Shown one piece after another: positions 11,522-20,770 of a stretch of DNA of 32,608 nt. The translations under genes and the position numbers were made by a program. How positions within the stretch are numbered: the first letter of the stretch is position 1; every line of letters begins with the position of its first letter. Location: positions 1 to 32,608 of the forward strand of contig LXFE01000467.1 in the NCBI GenBank assembly GCA_001929475.1, in the 5' to 3' direction. Origin of the DNA: Neolecta irregularis DAH-3. Lineage: Eukaryota > Ascomycota > Neolectomycetes > Neolectales > Neolectaceae. The notes beneath the pieces were generated by a model. That model saw only the letters and a program-made list of their open reading frames with translations, was not told the origin of the DNA and ran no database searches.

Positions 11522-12669
11522 TCAGTCTTTAATTGCGGAACCAGAACATTTGACGCATGCAATTAACATAGCTGCCCGTTCTCCTTTTGAAGGGATATAT
11601 CGGCACTCGGTGCATCTTACTCCACTCTTTTTGTACCTGGATGTCAAAATCTCACCAATATCAAATATACCGTAACCCGCAACCATTACACAGGTGACTT
11701 TCTCCCTCAACCCATGGAGCAGGTCTCCAACACGGTGTGGAGTCTGCGGAACAGGACCAACACTTTCTCATGTAGGTCGAGCTTGAGATTTTGGTAGTAC
11801 CTCGAGCAGAAACTGGAGAGCTGGATGAAACAGAACGGCGTTTCCGTCTTTCAGGATGCGGTTTCCGATTCTGAATCTTGAATGACTGAGTGGGATTTGC
11901 TGTTGAAAATCTCCGCTTGGAAGTTGGCTGGCGCATTACATCTTCATTCTCTTCATCGCAAGTAGAGGGGGTTTCGTCTGCCGATGAACTTTCTAGATCG
12001 AGGTCTATTGGAGAGGAAATGTCTTTGGCTGCAGCCTCCTTTGACGAACCAGGGCGTTTTCTTGATGGCGGAGCCGCGTTCCGCGCTAGAGTCTGCTCGT
12101 TCAACGCCGCAAATTCCCTTGCGCGCTGAGTTCTATCCACGACTATCACACTACTGCCCGGGACAGGACTGTCTTGAGTGCTGGTGAATATTGCAGCACC
12201 TTGAGCGCCAAAGAGGTCTGTTATGTCTGCATCTTGCTGGCTTTGATTCAGCTGGTACATTTGCGACGGCAGACTGTTGGATGAAAAGCAAGGAGACTGT
12301 AGATCTCGCTCTTGAGCAGTGCAAGCGAACGGAGATTCGCGCGTTGCAGCAGTCATAAGCGTCGGCACCGGATCTCTCACGCCAGACTCTGCTCTGCTGC
12401 AAACAACACCAAAGCCTGTCCTGAATCCTATTGCGAAAGAAGAGTCGAGCGGCAATTGCGGGGTTTTCGTTTTCGCGGCGAGTCTCAGACTCGCAGCAAC
12501 AGGCATGAATTGTCGGGAGCGGCATAGTGGGAATCTAATAGTTATGAGGAACCAGGTACTGGGCGTTCGCAGAGTTGTCCAAGTTCTTGCGCATGGGATC
12601 AAAGAAGTTTGTACGACGTTTCGCAAGGTCGGGCCGCCTAAACGGATCAACACCTCGCTTCAATGGCAT
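11522..12669 (-). CDS. GATA-type zinc-finger protein with a second CxxC pair
   Basis: Minus-strand exons 12669-12560, 12534-11671 and 11636-11522 give 362 residues. The basic N-terminus reads MPLKRGVDPFRRPDLAKRR. The long middle is disordered and Ser-rich, with basic stretches (SRKRPGS, TSKRRFS, PERRKRRS) that could be nuclear signals. The finger is C295-x2-C298-x20-C319-x2-C322 with CNGCGLRYKK, typical of GATA factors. It is followed at once by CTEC (333-336) and CVKC (352-355), a likely second zinc site. Two SUMO-interaction-like stretches are visible (SSVIVVD and PIDLDLESSS). The 34-nt intron 11670-11637 splits the finger at GLR|Y. The first intron (12559-12535) would be only 25 nt. If it is not an intron, a start at 12506 gives a shorter protein. 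A nuclear DNA-binding role is inferred from the family. Confidence 0.8.
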
Positions 12670-13215
12670 GACTCGCTTTGCGCGAGCCTCGGAAATCCGA
12701 CTCCCTTGTCTTGTCGTTCCCTACTCTTTGTGCCATGCTGCTACTATCTGCATAAGCTGGAGGCGGGTGTTGAGACGATTCCGCTGGAGCTCGGTCAGTC
12801 CAATTGACAAATAGTCCAAGACCGGGAAGCCCGCGATGTGAGAAATAGCGCCATGAGCGCAAACAAACACAACTATGCATGGTCACAGGCTGTGAAGCAT
12901 GATCCCTGCTAAATTTTGTCTCCCTTCAGTTCTTATTCGATCTCGCTTTACACCTGGGGATGATAAGAGGATGAGTATACCTTCCAACAGATATTGTCTC
13001 TTTATCTAGCTGAAAACTCTTTCGCTGTCGAATCTTTGTGATGAATCATTACTATTAATAGAAATATTAAAAGTCGATGAGCTTTTGTATAGGCCCGCAA
13101 AATATAGGAAAAACTCTTTGGGAAAACAGCCTCATGTTTTTCTGCTTTGTTCCAAGAAAAGAGTGCGCCAAAGCAAAGGTGAACAGCTGTACTTGCCAAA
13201 TCTACTTGCCAAATC
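12670..13215. other. Upstream region of the GATA-type gene
   Basis: Moderately GC-rich up to about 12900, then AT-rich. An open minus frame at 12886-12647 overlaps the first exon of the GATA-type gene in another frame and has no motif. No other gene or repeat seen. Confidence 0.4.
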
Positions 13216-14010
13216 CTAACCCGGTACTCCCCATGGCCAATGGTGGCCGGCTGGTTTAGGAGGCCCGTTGCCGTTCGCTTGTTGCTGTTGCTTCAGTAAG
13301 TGCTGCCGCCGTTCCTCTTTCCTAAGTTTGACGAGGCGCGATTCTTCTTCTCGCAGACGTAGAGTCTCTTTTGTAACATCGCCAGTGTCCCTATCGGACC
13401 AAGCATCCAGAAAAGTTAGAACGCTCATTAACAAGCAAATCTCCAGGCCTTTCAGATCTTGGATGCCTAGACGCAACACATTATAGTCCAGCATAGTGAA
13501 TTTTGATGCCTTTGATAAAAGCATGTGCGATTCGAAAAGTGCCACGCTTATCGGGTGGTCATCGGATTTGCGCAACGGGGTATATGAACACCGAAGATTC
13601 CGGCTCAGTAAATTCTCTCGTGTCCCTAGAAAAATCACTCTTTGAACCAATTGAATAAATACAGGTATACAATCCCCCCTCAAATTCAAATTTCCAATTA
13701 AACCGCAATCCCGAAGCTTCCTTCAACGCGACGACATATTCGGGATCGTGAAGAACAATTGATCTTTCCTTCGCATCGAGGTCCTGTGCTTGGACTTCTG
13801 CATTTGTATGTCCATTGATTGGATCTGAGAGAGCGATCAAATAGAAATCCGGATGATAAACCAGGGTCTTGGAATATAAAGGATCGGCGTAATTAGAAGA
13901 TGTTATCGTTACCACTTTATTAGAGCCAGCGGATAACGTATAAGCTGTCCATATAAGATAGAATTTATCGAATAGATGTTTTTACTGATCAGATTATCGT
14001 CCAAAGGCAT
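13216..14010 (-). CDS. Conserved fungal protein of unknown function, 238 residues
   Basis: Exons 14010-13986, 13944-13663 and 13625-13216 on the minus strand. The body reads YADPLYSKTLVYHPDFYLIA, then GHTNAEVQAQDL, then FNWKFEFEGGLYTWTRENLL, then SYTPLRKSDDHPISVALFE and MLDYNVLRLGIQDLKGLEI. I recall this order of motifs from an uncharacterised fungal family in which a Trp-Lys/Glu-Phe core precedes a strand-rich domain. The tail is charged and then Gln-rich (LRKEERRQHLLKQQQQ), ending in HHWPWGVPG. There is no signal peptide or membrane segment. The second intron (13662-13626) rebuilds the Trp of YTWTREN, which supports the join. The first exon is short (25 nt) and less certain. Confidence 0.72.
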
Positions 14011-14190
14011 TTGCACAATGATAAACGAGCTGCGACAGAAAAAACAGGTATAAGACTTGCCGCGCTGCGATTAAGAACCATTCATCTGTCATCCATATAT
14101 TTATTCAGATCAAAAGATTTTTATTACCCGAGAAGATTCATGTAAAGAAAAACGCCAGAGAACCTTTCAATGTGTCGTTTCAGATTGATC

Positions 14191-14778
14191 ACATGTGTTC
14201 CCCGCGAAATGTATGGTACAGGAAACGTAAAGGGAAATAACCACCGCCACCACCCCCGTACCTTGAAAACTTTGTGGCCAATTTGAAGAACCAAATCCTT
14301 TTTGATCCTCTGAAATACAATTGGTACAAGGAATATAAGCAACTCCCAGCCTATTCCTAATACAGTTTTTATACAGGGCTAAAGGCTTTGAGTTACTGCT
14401 TCTATTGGCTTCTAATAGCAATCTCCACTTTGATGCCTTGATACAAAATAGAATTGCTAGATAATTACATCCTGTTCTGTTGCTGACTCATTCTGCTCAA
14501 TCGCTCTGTTGTTGCGAAAAGAGACTTTGAAAAACGCTTAGGGGAATTACCCTCCAGGAACTCGGTTTTCAGAGGCGAGGAGGTCGTGAAGGATGGGTTA
14601 TTTAGGGTTAATGTCAAGTGAACAAAATAAATTGTAATGATTAAGGTGGAGGAGCAGTGGCTGCGAGATAAATGATCTAGGTGGGTATAAGCAAGGCTAT
14701 GAGTGGGTGTGGTGGCGGTGGTTATTATTTCCCTTTACGTTTCGTGGACTTGACATTTCGCATGGAACAAACACGTGG
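14191..14778. repeat. Pair of about 65-70 nt inverted repeats, possible MITE
   Basis: The arm at 14191-14256, read on the minus strand, closely matches 14705-14778 on the plus strand. Shared blocks in order are GTGGTGGCGGTGGTTATT, TTTCCCTTTACGTTTC, ACATTTCGC and GGAACA. The arms differ by a 3-nt ATT insertion and a few substitutions. Their outer ends carry CACATGTG and CACGTG. About 450 nt of single-copy AT-rich DNA separates them. The arrangement fits terminal inverted repeats of a short non-autonomous element, or a large hairpin. No target-site duplication is evident. Alternatively the arms are a shared regulatory block. Confidence 0.55.
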
Positions 14779-14833
14779 CACTTTTGCCGTGGCTGAGATA
14801 ACCGTGAATGCATAGATCTATAAACCCTATCGA

Positions 14834-16018
14834 CTAGTATCCCTTGTGAGCAAGCATATCTATAATCAGACCATTGCCAAGCATACTTATCAGACCAGCA
14901 ACTCCTAAATAGAATGCAACCGCATTGAATGCAGGACTATGTCCCAATATCAAATTCCAGGTATTCCGTATCCGATTTGTCTACCTTGAACAAAACAAAC
15001 AGCAGAAAAATGATATACCCAGTTTATGATATCCAGCTGGAAGTCAGAAATATCACATGGGCAGGGGACGTGCATGGTCTACTTCTTCAATTGTCCCGCA
15101 ATACTCCCCCCAAACCGCACTCTTTACACTAACAAGGCCGTCGTTTGGCCCCTCCACTTTATTGATTATTCCTCTCGATCAACTATACCAAAATAGTGAG
15201 ACCTTACTATTACTACCCCAAAAAATACTCCAGAACGCAGGATTCATTGCCGCTCCATAGCTAAAATAGCCTACATCTGGCAAATTCCCGACGTCTGGAT
15301 TGAACTGGTCAATCATATACTTTGCGGTGAGTTGTTCAAATGCTCCAGTCTCCAGACCCAACGATTTAAGAAAATGATAAATCCTGGGCTGTCGCTCAGT
15401 TCCTATGAATTCACAGCAATAATCGGCAAAAGACGATCCTTGAACGAGTCAATTGTTGCGTTAGAAAAAGATAATACCACGATGCGGAGTGACGACTGTA
15501 GTCAGACTTTTCACACCTTTGCAACGAATTTTGGAAATTAGATAGCGCGCATCAAGACCTCCCTATCCTCTCAGAAAGCGATTGAAAAGACATTGGCTAC
15601 CATACTATGTCTACAGCAAGTCAATTTAATAAATTGAGAGGTTAACTAGTTACCCAATTAAATTGACTTGTCTTTCTCCTACTTTAATTCGCATTTCTTC
15701 GGCAAGGACTTGGGCCCGTTCTTGAATTGTCGCGCTCTGAGGGACTCTGGTAATTATAACTTCGATGTCGTTTGCCTCGAGAACTTCTTTGATGCCTCTC
15801 CAGTAGCTGATCGGTGCCACTGAAGATAAACTCAGAGCTTTCGGGAAAAGATCTAAATAGTGAAATTGGGACAACAAATTTGTCCTACTTATAGTATCGA
15901 ACCCAAATAGGCCATGACATAATACAAGTGGCTTGGTGATATCAGCTTTTCGTTCAAAGAGCATGCAAGCACACATATTTCGGGATTCTAGAAATCTTTC
16001 TAATCTTTGAAAACTCAT
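14834..16018 (-). CDS. TGL2-like alpha/beta-hydrolase lipase, seven exons with a 10-nt micro-exon
   Basis: Exons 16018-15654, 15610-15601, 15562-15478, 15438-15217, 15171-15074, 15036-15019 and 14980-14834 give 314 residues. Family motifs are KPLVLCHGLFGFDTI (oxyanion HG), YWRGIKEVLEAN, GHSMGGLDARYLISK, TPHRGSSFADYC, LETGAFEQLT, YFSYGAAMNPAFWS, EGPNDGLVSV and VDHLDIINW. The triad is Ser124, Asp238 and His260, all intact, so it should hydrolyse acyl esters such as triacylglycerol; location is unclear. Exon two is only 10 nt and encodes HSM with the catalytic Ser. Exon six is 18 nt. The intron after the His codon (15073-15037) uses a GC donor. Conserved-looking residues (LPIPEYQSLERRLP) continue upstream of the chosen ATG, so the true start may lie near 16095. 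Confidence 0.85.
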
Positions 16019-16363
16019 TGGTAAACGTCTTTCCAAACTTTGATATTCTGGGATCGGTAGAGTACCTCCGAATAGCCGAAACAGTCATTGATAAGAGGAA
16101 ATCACTCAATCTGGGACAATTAAACGATGTCACGCGATCGAAAATGAAGGTGAATTATTTTTCATGTTTTCTGATTTCATGAAATTATTTTGATGATGCT
16201 GCAAAACGGGTCTTGAGATAAAATGTCCTCATTTAAATGCTAATCTAAAAAAACAATGAATGTATGGAAGTTAAACTAACGAAATCGTCGTGAATACATT
16301 TTCGTTGATCCTCAAAAAAGTCATGCACATAAAATGGAAAAAATACAAAGTTAAGAAAGCCAG
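16019..16363. other. Intergenic region with a diverged MITE-like end
   Basis: Contains a palindromic ATTTCATGAAAT at about 16168-16179 followed 20 nt later by GCTGCAAAACGGGT (16196-16210). This resembles the right end of the repeat at 24856-25066. The first 80 nt may hold the true N-terminus of the lipase gene. Confidence 0.45.
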
Positions 16364-18439
16364 CTATCTATAATACACTAGTTGCGTCAACTTTGCTGCC
16401 CGAGCCTGAAAATAGTTGCGCTTAATTGGGACTGAAGAATGGGTGGAACTCGACGCCTGAATCGTAGTTGTAGAAAACGGTGATCTCGTGGTCATTGAAG
16501 TTGAAGTATTGGAGGAGCCGAAGGAAGAACTCACAGAGGCCGTTCTAGTTGGTGCACTCACCCAGGTAGTGCTTGTTATGGTAGTTGTCGAAGAAAAACT
16601 TCCCGAAGTATTCGTGGTCGGAGTTGTAGTATTGGTCAGTACAGTAGGCCAAGGAACGCTGTTAGACGTAGTTAAAGTTGTCGCATTCCTTGTAAGACTG
16701 CTCGATGATGTCAAATTTCCAGAGAACGTCTGATTGGAAGCGCCATTTATCTTCGTGATGTTGCCGCTGGCGGTAATGGTAGGCAATGCGACAGTTGAGC
16801 TAGTCGAGTTTCTGTAGATTGGCATTGTGGTGCTTGCTACCATAGTACTGTTGACAGACGATGTGCCGTTGGTAGTAGAATTTGAATTCAAACCACCATT
16901 TGTAGGAATAGCAGTGGTCTGAGTCTGGAGGAGCAGCGAAGTAACAGTAACGGTTTGCAAAACATCAGTTTCGTAGATGTAAATGGTTGGTGCAATTGTG
17001 ACATCAATAGTGATTTGGGCGTTGATAACAACGATACCGGTCTGGAGAATTGTGGTAGTACACGGTTCATGTTGAGTCCTTACCGAAGGAACATAGCTCG
17101 TGATGGTCATGACTGATCCATTCGAACCATTGTAGACCCCGTTAGTTGGCTGAATACCGATAGTTGATGGTACGACTTGAGTAATCGTTTGTGTGGCAAG
17201 AATTGTAGATTGATAGACATACACGGATGGTGCAATGTTGACTGTGACATCAATATGCTGGACAACGAACACGCCAGGATCTAGGAAAGTCGTAGTGGCT
17301 GGCAGGAACTGGGTAATAACTGAAGGCCGAAACTGGGTGACAGTGACGACAGAACGAGAGCCGGTAATTTCATTATGTTGAACTCCAGTAGGAAAGAGGC
17401 CAGAAGTTGAATTGTCAGATCTTTGAATGTTGACAGTTGAAAGTGCAATTTGCGTAACCGTTTGAGTTGCAATTACTGTGGACTGATAAACGTAGACGGA
17501 AGGAGCAACTTCGATCGTAATCTGGATGTTTTCGACAAAGTAGACGCCTACTGCCTGGAATGTTGTAGTCGCCGGGACATAAGAAGTAACAACAGTAGGG
17601 ACGACCGTGGTAATGGTGATAACAGACGATGTTAATTCGTTCTGAACGGCAGAGGGCAACCCGGAACTGTCAGAAATTGTGGTAGCCGGATCAACAGTAG
17701 TTTCAACGACCTGCGTGACAATATTCGCAACAGTACTGACGATTGTCTTGGTGTATGTGTACACGGTCCGAGCAGGAACAGTAATCGTACTATCTTGGAC
17801 AATGTGAGTACCAATTCCAAGCAAAGTTGACTGTGGAGCATAGGAAGTAACATAGGACGGGACAGTGATGTATTGGGTGATTGTTGATACTTTTGCCGGA
17901 ATAACATGATTCTGAACAAGAACAGGAGATCCCATGCCACTTGCTGAAGAGACAATCTGGTTGTTGATGTTGACAGTTTGTCTAGGTGCGGAGGTTATCG
18001 TGCTTGTAAGAACATTGGAAACGTGAACGGTCTTGGTTACTGGGACAACTGAAAGCGGGTCGACTCCGGAGGATGCGGCTTTGCCAGATGGATAGATTGT
18101 TTCATAAGTGATAACGATTTGAGTCGAGTAAACAGTAAAGTACTGAACCGAAGTCACCGGGACTTGATTCGCGTTTAAGTCGGCTATGGATATGCTTGCA
18201 GGCGTTGTCGGACTAGCCTTGCAGGCTGCGTTGTTGGTAACCGTAACATAGACAGTGGTCAGGTTAACTTTAGGAGTTTGCGAGCTGGAAGAGAGTGCTA
18301 CCGGTGCATTCAAAAGAGCGGCAGAGTCCAAGGACGATAAAAGAGAGGAAGCCCCAGAAGAAGCAGAACTCGTCAACGAGACAGCAGGAGCTCCAACGAC
18401 GAAAGGGATGACCAGCAAGAGGGCAACTAGTGCATACAT
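16364..18439 (-). CDS. Secreted Ser/Thr/Val-rich repeat protein, wall- or adhesin-type, 691 residues
   Basis: Single exon. The start is the ATG at 18439 because a signal peptide follows directly (YALVALLLVIPFVVGAPA), although the frame is open further upstream. Residues 20-110 are Ser/Ala-rich. From about 195 to 530 four diverged modules of 75-90 residues repeat the scheme TSYVPATTTF, a short hydrophobic stretch, then APSVYVYQSTVIATQTVTQ. Residues about 540-670 are Ser/Thr/Asn-rich with many N-x-S/T sequons. The beta-rich modules and heavy glycosylation fit a cell-wall or surface protein. No GPI-type tail is seen; the end is basic (AKLTQLVYYR). A second such gene lies upstream on the same strand. 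No enzyme motif is visible. Confidence 0.8.
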   Translation of the reverse strand: MYALVALLLVIPFVVGAPAVSLTSSASSGASSLLSSLDSAALLNAPVALSSSSQTPKVNLTTVYVTVTNNAACKASPTTPASISIADLNANQVPVTSVQYFTVYSTQIVITYETIYPSGKAASSGVDPLSVVPVTKTVHVSNVLTSTITSAPRQTVNINNQIVSSASGMGSPVLVQNHVIPAKVSTITQYITVPSYVTSYAPQSTLLGIGTHIVQDSTITVPARTVYTYTKTIVSTVANIVTQVVETTVDPATTISDSSGLPSAVQNELTSSVITITTVVPTVVTSYVPATTTFQAVGVYFVENIQITIEVAPSVYVYQSTVIATQTVTQIALSTVNIQRSDNSTSGLFPTGVQHNEITGSRSVVTVTQFRPSVITQFLPATTTFLDPGVFVVQHIDVTVNIAPSVYVYQSTILATQTITQVVPSTIGIQPTNGVYNGSNGSVMTITSYVPSVRTQHEPCTTTILQTGIVVINAQITIDVTIAPTIYIYETDVLQTVTVTSLLLQTQTTAIPTNGGLNSNSTTNGTSSVNSTMVASTTMPIYRNSTSSTVALPTITASGNITKINGASNQTFSGNLTSSSSLTRNATTLTTSNSVPWPTVLTNTTTPTTNTSGSFSSTTTITSTTWVSAPTRTASVSSSFGSSNTSTSMTTRSPFSTTTIQASSSTHSSVPIKRNYFQARAAKLTQLVYYR

Positions 18440-19273
18440 GACTGAAGAAAAAGAGAGGATAGAAACATCTGGAGGGAGGCAGACAGGGTTATATAGGATG
18501 TGGAATTGGCTGGATCCGATTTGGGTGGAAGGTTGATGGTCGCGATTTACGCGCGCGAGGTAGGAGTCAGCCTCGCTGCGCGGCAAAGCAATTAATGTTC
18601 TCCCCAGCCACCTACAAATGATACACGCGAGGAAAGGTTTCCTGTCGCCGCTGGAATGTTCCTGGTATATTCTGATAGCGGCAAAAGTGCGAGCAGGGGA
18701 TGCTCCGTGAAGCTCGTGCACGAATATCGGACGGGAACCTCGTCAAGAAAATGATGATTGGCTGCCACATGTGCACTATGGTGAATTCCCACTTGATGCT
18801 CTTTTTGCGTTCCGGCATGGGAAGAAATAGACTGCTATCAAGAAATCGTTGACTTTCGTCGAGATTAACAGTAGGAATGATATTGTTCTTTGCGCCACTT
18901 TCCATAATGGAGGGAGTGAAGTTAAGTCATAGATGTAGAGTATTTAAAGTTAACTGTATGGATATTGGGGTGTTGAAAGAGACGTGCATATGAGCAATGT
19001 GGGGAGATGAGGTCGGGCTTTTTTGCAAGTTTGGCGGTACGACGTTAAAATTGGGGGGAGGGGGGATCTTGGTGTTTGGCTACATATATTGATGATATAT
19101 TTGATACAAGTATATTGTTGTAATGTACTATGTATTCTCTAGAATTCTATCAATACTGTAGGATTCGATATTATGTCAATGTTTGATTAAATAAATGCAT
19201 ACAATGAAATGATGCTACATCCCAACTCCAAGCAAATCTATATCTATAATTTACATGAATACCGGTCCGTAGA
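18440..19273. other. Intergenic region upstream of the repeat wall protein
   Basis: Holds the TATA box noted separately. A G-run cluster lies at about 19053-19070 (GGGGGGAGGGGGG). An open minus frame at 18905-18612 lacks motifs and I do not accept it. The section nearest 19273 is AT-rich with several TATA-like runs, fitting the 3' flank of the next gene. Confidence 0.4.
18489..18495 (-). promoter_or_regulatory. TATA box of the repeat wall-protein gene
   Basis: TATATAA on the minus strand, 50 nt before the chosen ATG at 18439. Its place just upstream of the signal-peptide ATG supports that start over an upstream in-frame one. The wall-type gene at 19274-20215 has a similar TATAAC about 35 nt before its ATG. 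Confidence 0.55.
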
Positions 19274-20215
19274 TTATGATGTTGTGCATGGGACAGGAAT
19301 GGTCTCATAGACGGTTGATTGAAGCAGACCGCTGTCTGCTGGAGGTGGCGAAATATTGGGAACGGGGCTAGCTATTTGAGTAGCAACATTGTTAGACATT
19401 GGAGCCAAAGAAGCGATAGTTTGGTTATTCTGGAGAGATGGCAAGATAGAGATAGATATTGTTGTGAATACTGGAGCTTGGGTGGGCGAGTATAGTGGGA
19501 GGACACATGCTGTCGGATGGGAGGGGGGAGAATCTGTTTGTGTGACAAGAGTCTCGAGAGATATTGAGTCGAGGACTAGATTGGCTTGCGGGATGGGGGA
19601 GTAGGTGGGCAACTGCAGAGTGGTGGGGACAGAAGGGGCGGGGTTGAAACCAAGAGGTGTGTATGGGAGGGTGCTGTTGAGCAGCGCAAGTGTGGGGCGA
19701 AGAGCGAGGGTGCGAGGCGGCAGCACAGTGAGGGTGCTGGTAAAGAAGACTGTCGAAACAAGTGTGAGGGTGCTGATGGCGGAGACGGTCGATGTGAGCG
19801 TGAGAGTGCTGGCAGCGGGCACGAGAGTGAGGGTGCTGACAGAGGAGATGGTCGACACGAGAGTGACTGTAGCAGGCGGCGGCGGGCTGTTGTCGGCGAC
19901 TGGGAGCGGCACAGGGGAAGCGACAAGCGGCGGGGACGGCAAAGCGCCTTTGCCCTGGTCGCCGATGCTTCCCGACCCGTCGATGAGGACGGCGACTGCG
20001 GACTGCTGGACACAGGCAGCAGCAGCAGTTACGGTGCGGACAAGCGGCGACGGCGTTGCAGTGACGGTGACGGTGACTGGTGCGGCAGAGAGATCGGGGC
20101 TGGCGGTGTGGGACAAGGACACGGCGACGGGTGCGAGACCAGCGGCAGAGGGCAGCGGCACAGCGAGGACTGGCAGCACAAGCAGCGGCAGCAACAGCAA
20201 CAGGTACAGAGACAT
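19274..20215 (-). CDS. Secreted Pro/Ser/Thr/Leu-rich protein, 313 residues
   Basis: Single exon of high GC content. The ATG at 20215 begins a clear signal peptide (SLYLLLLLPLLVLPVLAVPL). The body contains TVTVTATPSP, a short segment with two cysteines (AAACVQQSAVAVLIDGSG), Pro-rich spacers, and repeats of the type STLTLVSTVSAIS between about residues 115 and 165. It ends ETIPVPCTTS without a GPI tail. Composition fits a glycosylated wall or extracellular protein. It lies upstream of, and in the same orientation as, the larger wall-type gene but shares no clear module, so common ancestry is not shown. Its GC-rich, low-complexity coding sequence opens long shadow frames on the other strand. Confidence 0.65.
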   Translation of the reverse strand: MSLYLLLLLPLLVLPVLAVPLPSAAGLAPVAVSLSHTASPDLSAAPVTVTVTATPSPLVRTVTAAAACVQQSAVAVLIDGSGSIGDQGKGALPSPPLVASPVPLPVADNSPPPPATVTLVSTISSVSTLTLVPAASTLTLTSTVSAISTLTLVSTVFFTSTLTVLPPRTLALRPTLALLNSTLPYTPLGFNPAPSVPTTLQLPTYSPIPQANLVLDSISLETLVTQTDSPPSHPTACVLPLYSPTQAPVFTTISISILPSLQNNQTIASLAPMSNNVATQIASPVPNISPPPADSGLLQSTVYETIPVPCTTS

Positions 20216-20770
20216 TCGGGTTACCAGCAGCAGCAGCACTCAGCCGTGGTTATATGCGCATCGCCCAGGGCGGCTGGTGATGCAATTGTCGCTAAAAAGG
20301 CTGGCTCTAACCCGCCCCGCCCCCGGTTTTTGCCATCCTTTCTTTTGCGCATCAGAAATACCCGCCTCTTCCACTGGCAACTCAGATGTACGCATGAGGC
20401 TGTCGCGTGCCAGGTTGGGACTGGTGGGAGGATGGCCCGAAACAGGTGGTTGTTTAGCCAACAGAGTCGCAACAACGTGCACTCACTTCATTCCTCCTCC
20501 CTCCACGTTTTATCTAACACAGCTCTAGCAGACTTTCCCCTTCTTAATGTGTATAACTCTGGCATCAGTGTCATTTGAACATATGCCATCCATGTATTCT
20601 TCTCTCATAGATACTCTTTAATGTTTCCACAGAACTAATTGTGGATACCTGCTGCATTCCGGTTTGTAGTAAATAAAGACAGCAACGAGAAGGCTAGAAA
20701 TATAGTTGTATAGTAATTGGTTACCTTTTTTTGTGTTTGCCACCCCAGGCACCGCCGCACTTCGGCCCCT
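20216..20770. other. Divergent upstream region of wall protein and J-protein genes
   Basis: GC-rich near 20216-20440 and AT-rich after 20570. A TATAAC on the minus strand at about 20250-20255 serves the wall-type gene. Before the J-protein ATG the sequence is CT-rich (20727-20770). No further gene seen. Confidence 0.4.

Noticed and set aside
14124-14421. Two overlapping minus-strand frames of 72 and 84 codons
   Set aside because: They cover the left inverted-repeat arm and show no domain. Counted as repeat sequence.
18612-18905. 97-codon minus-strand frame upstream of the wall protein
   Set aside because: No motif, no splice support, and it crosses the likely promoter region.
19586-20578. 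Long plus-strand open frames of 307-330 codons over the GC-rich wall-protein gene
   Set aside because: They are antisense to a gene with signal peptide and wall-type repeats. Their translations are Gly/Arg/Asp-rich low complexity without motifs.
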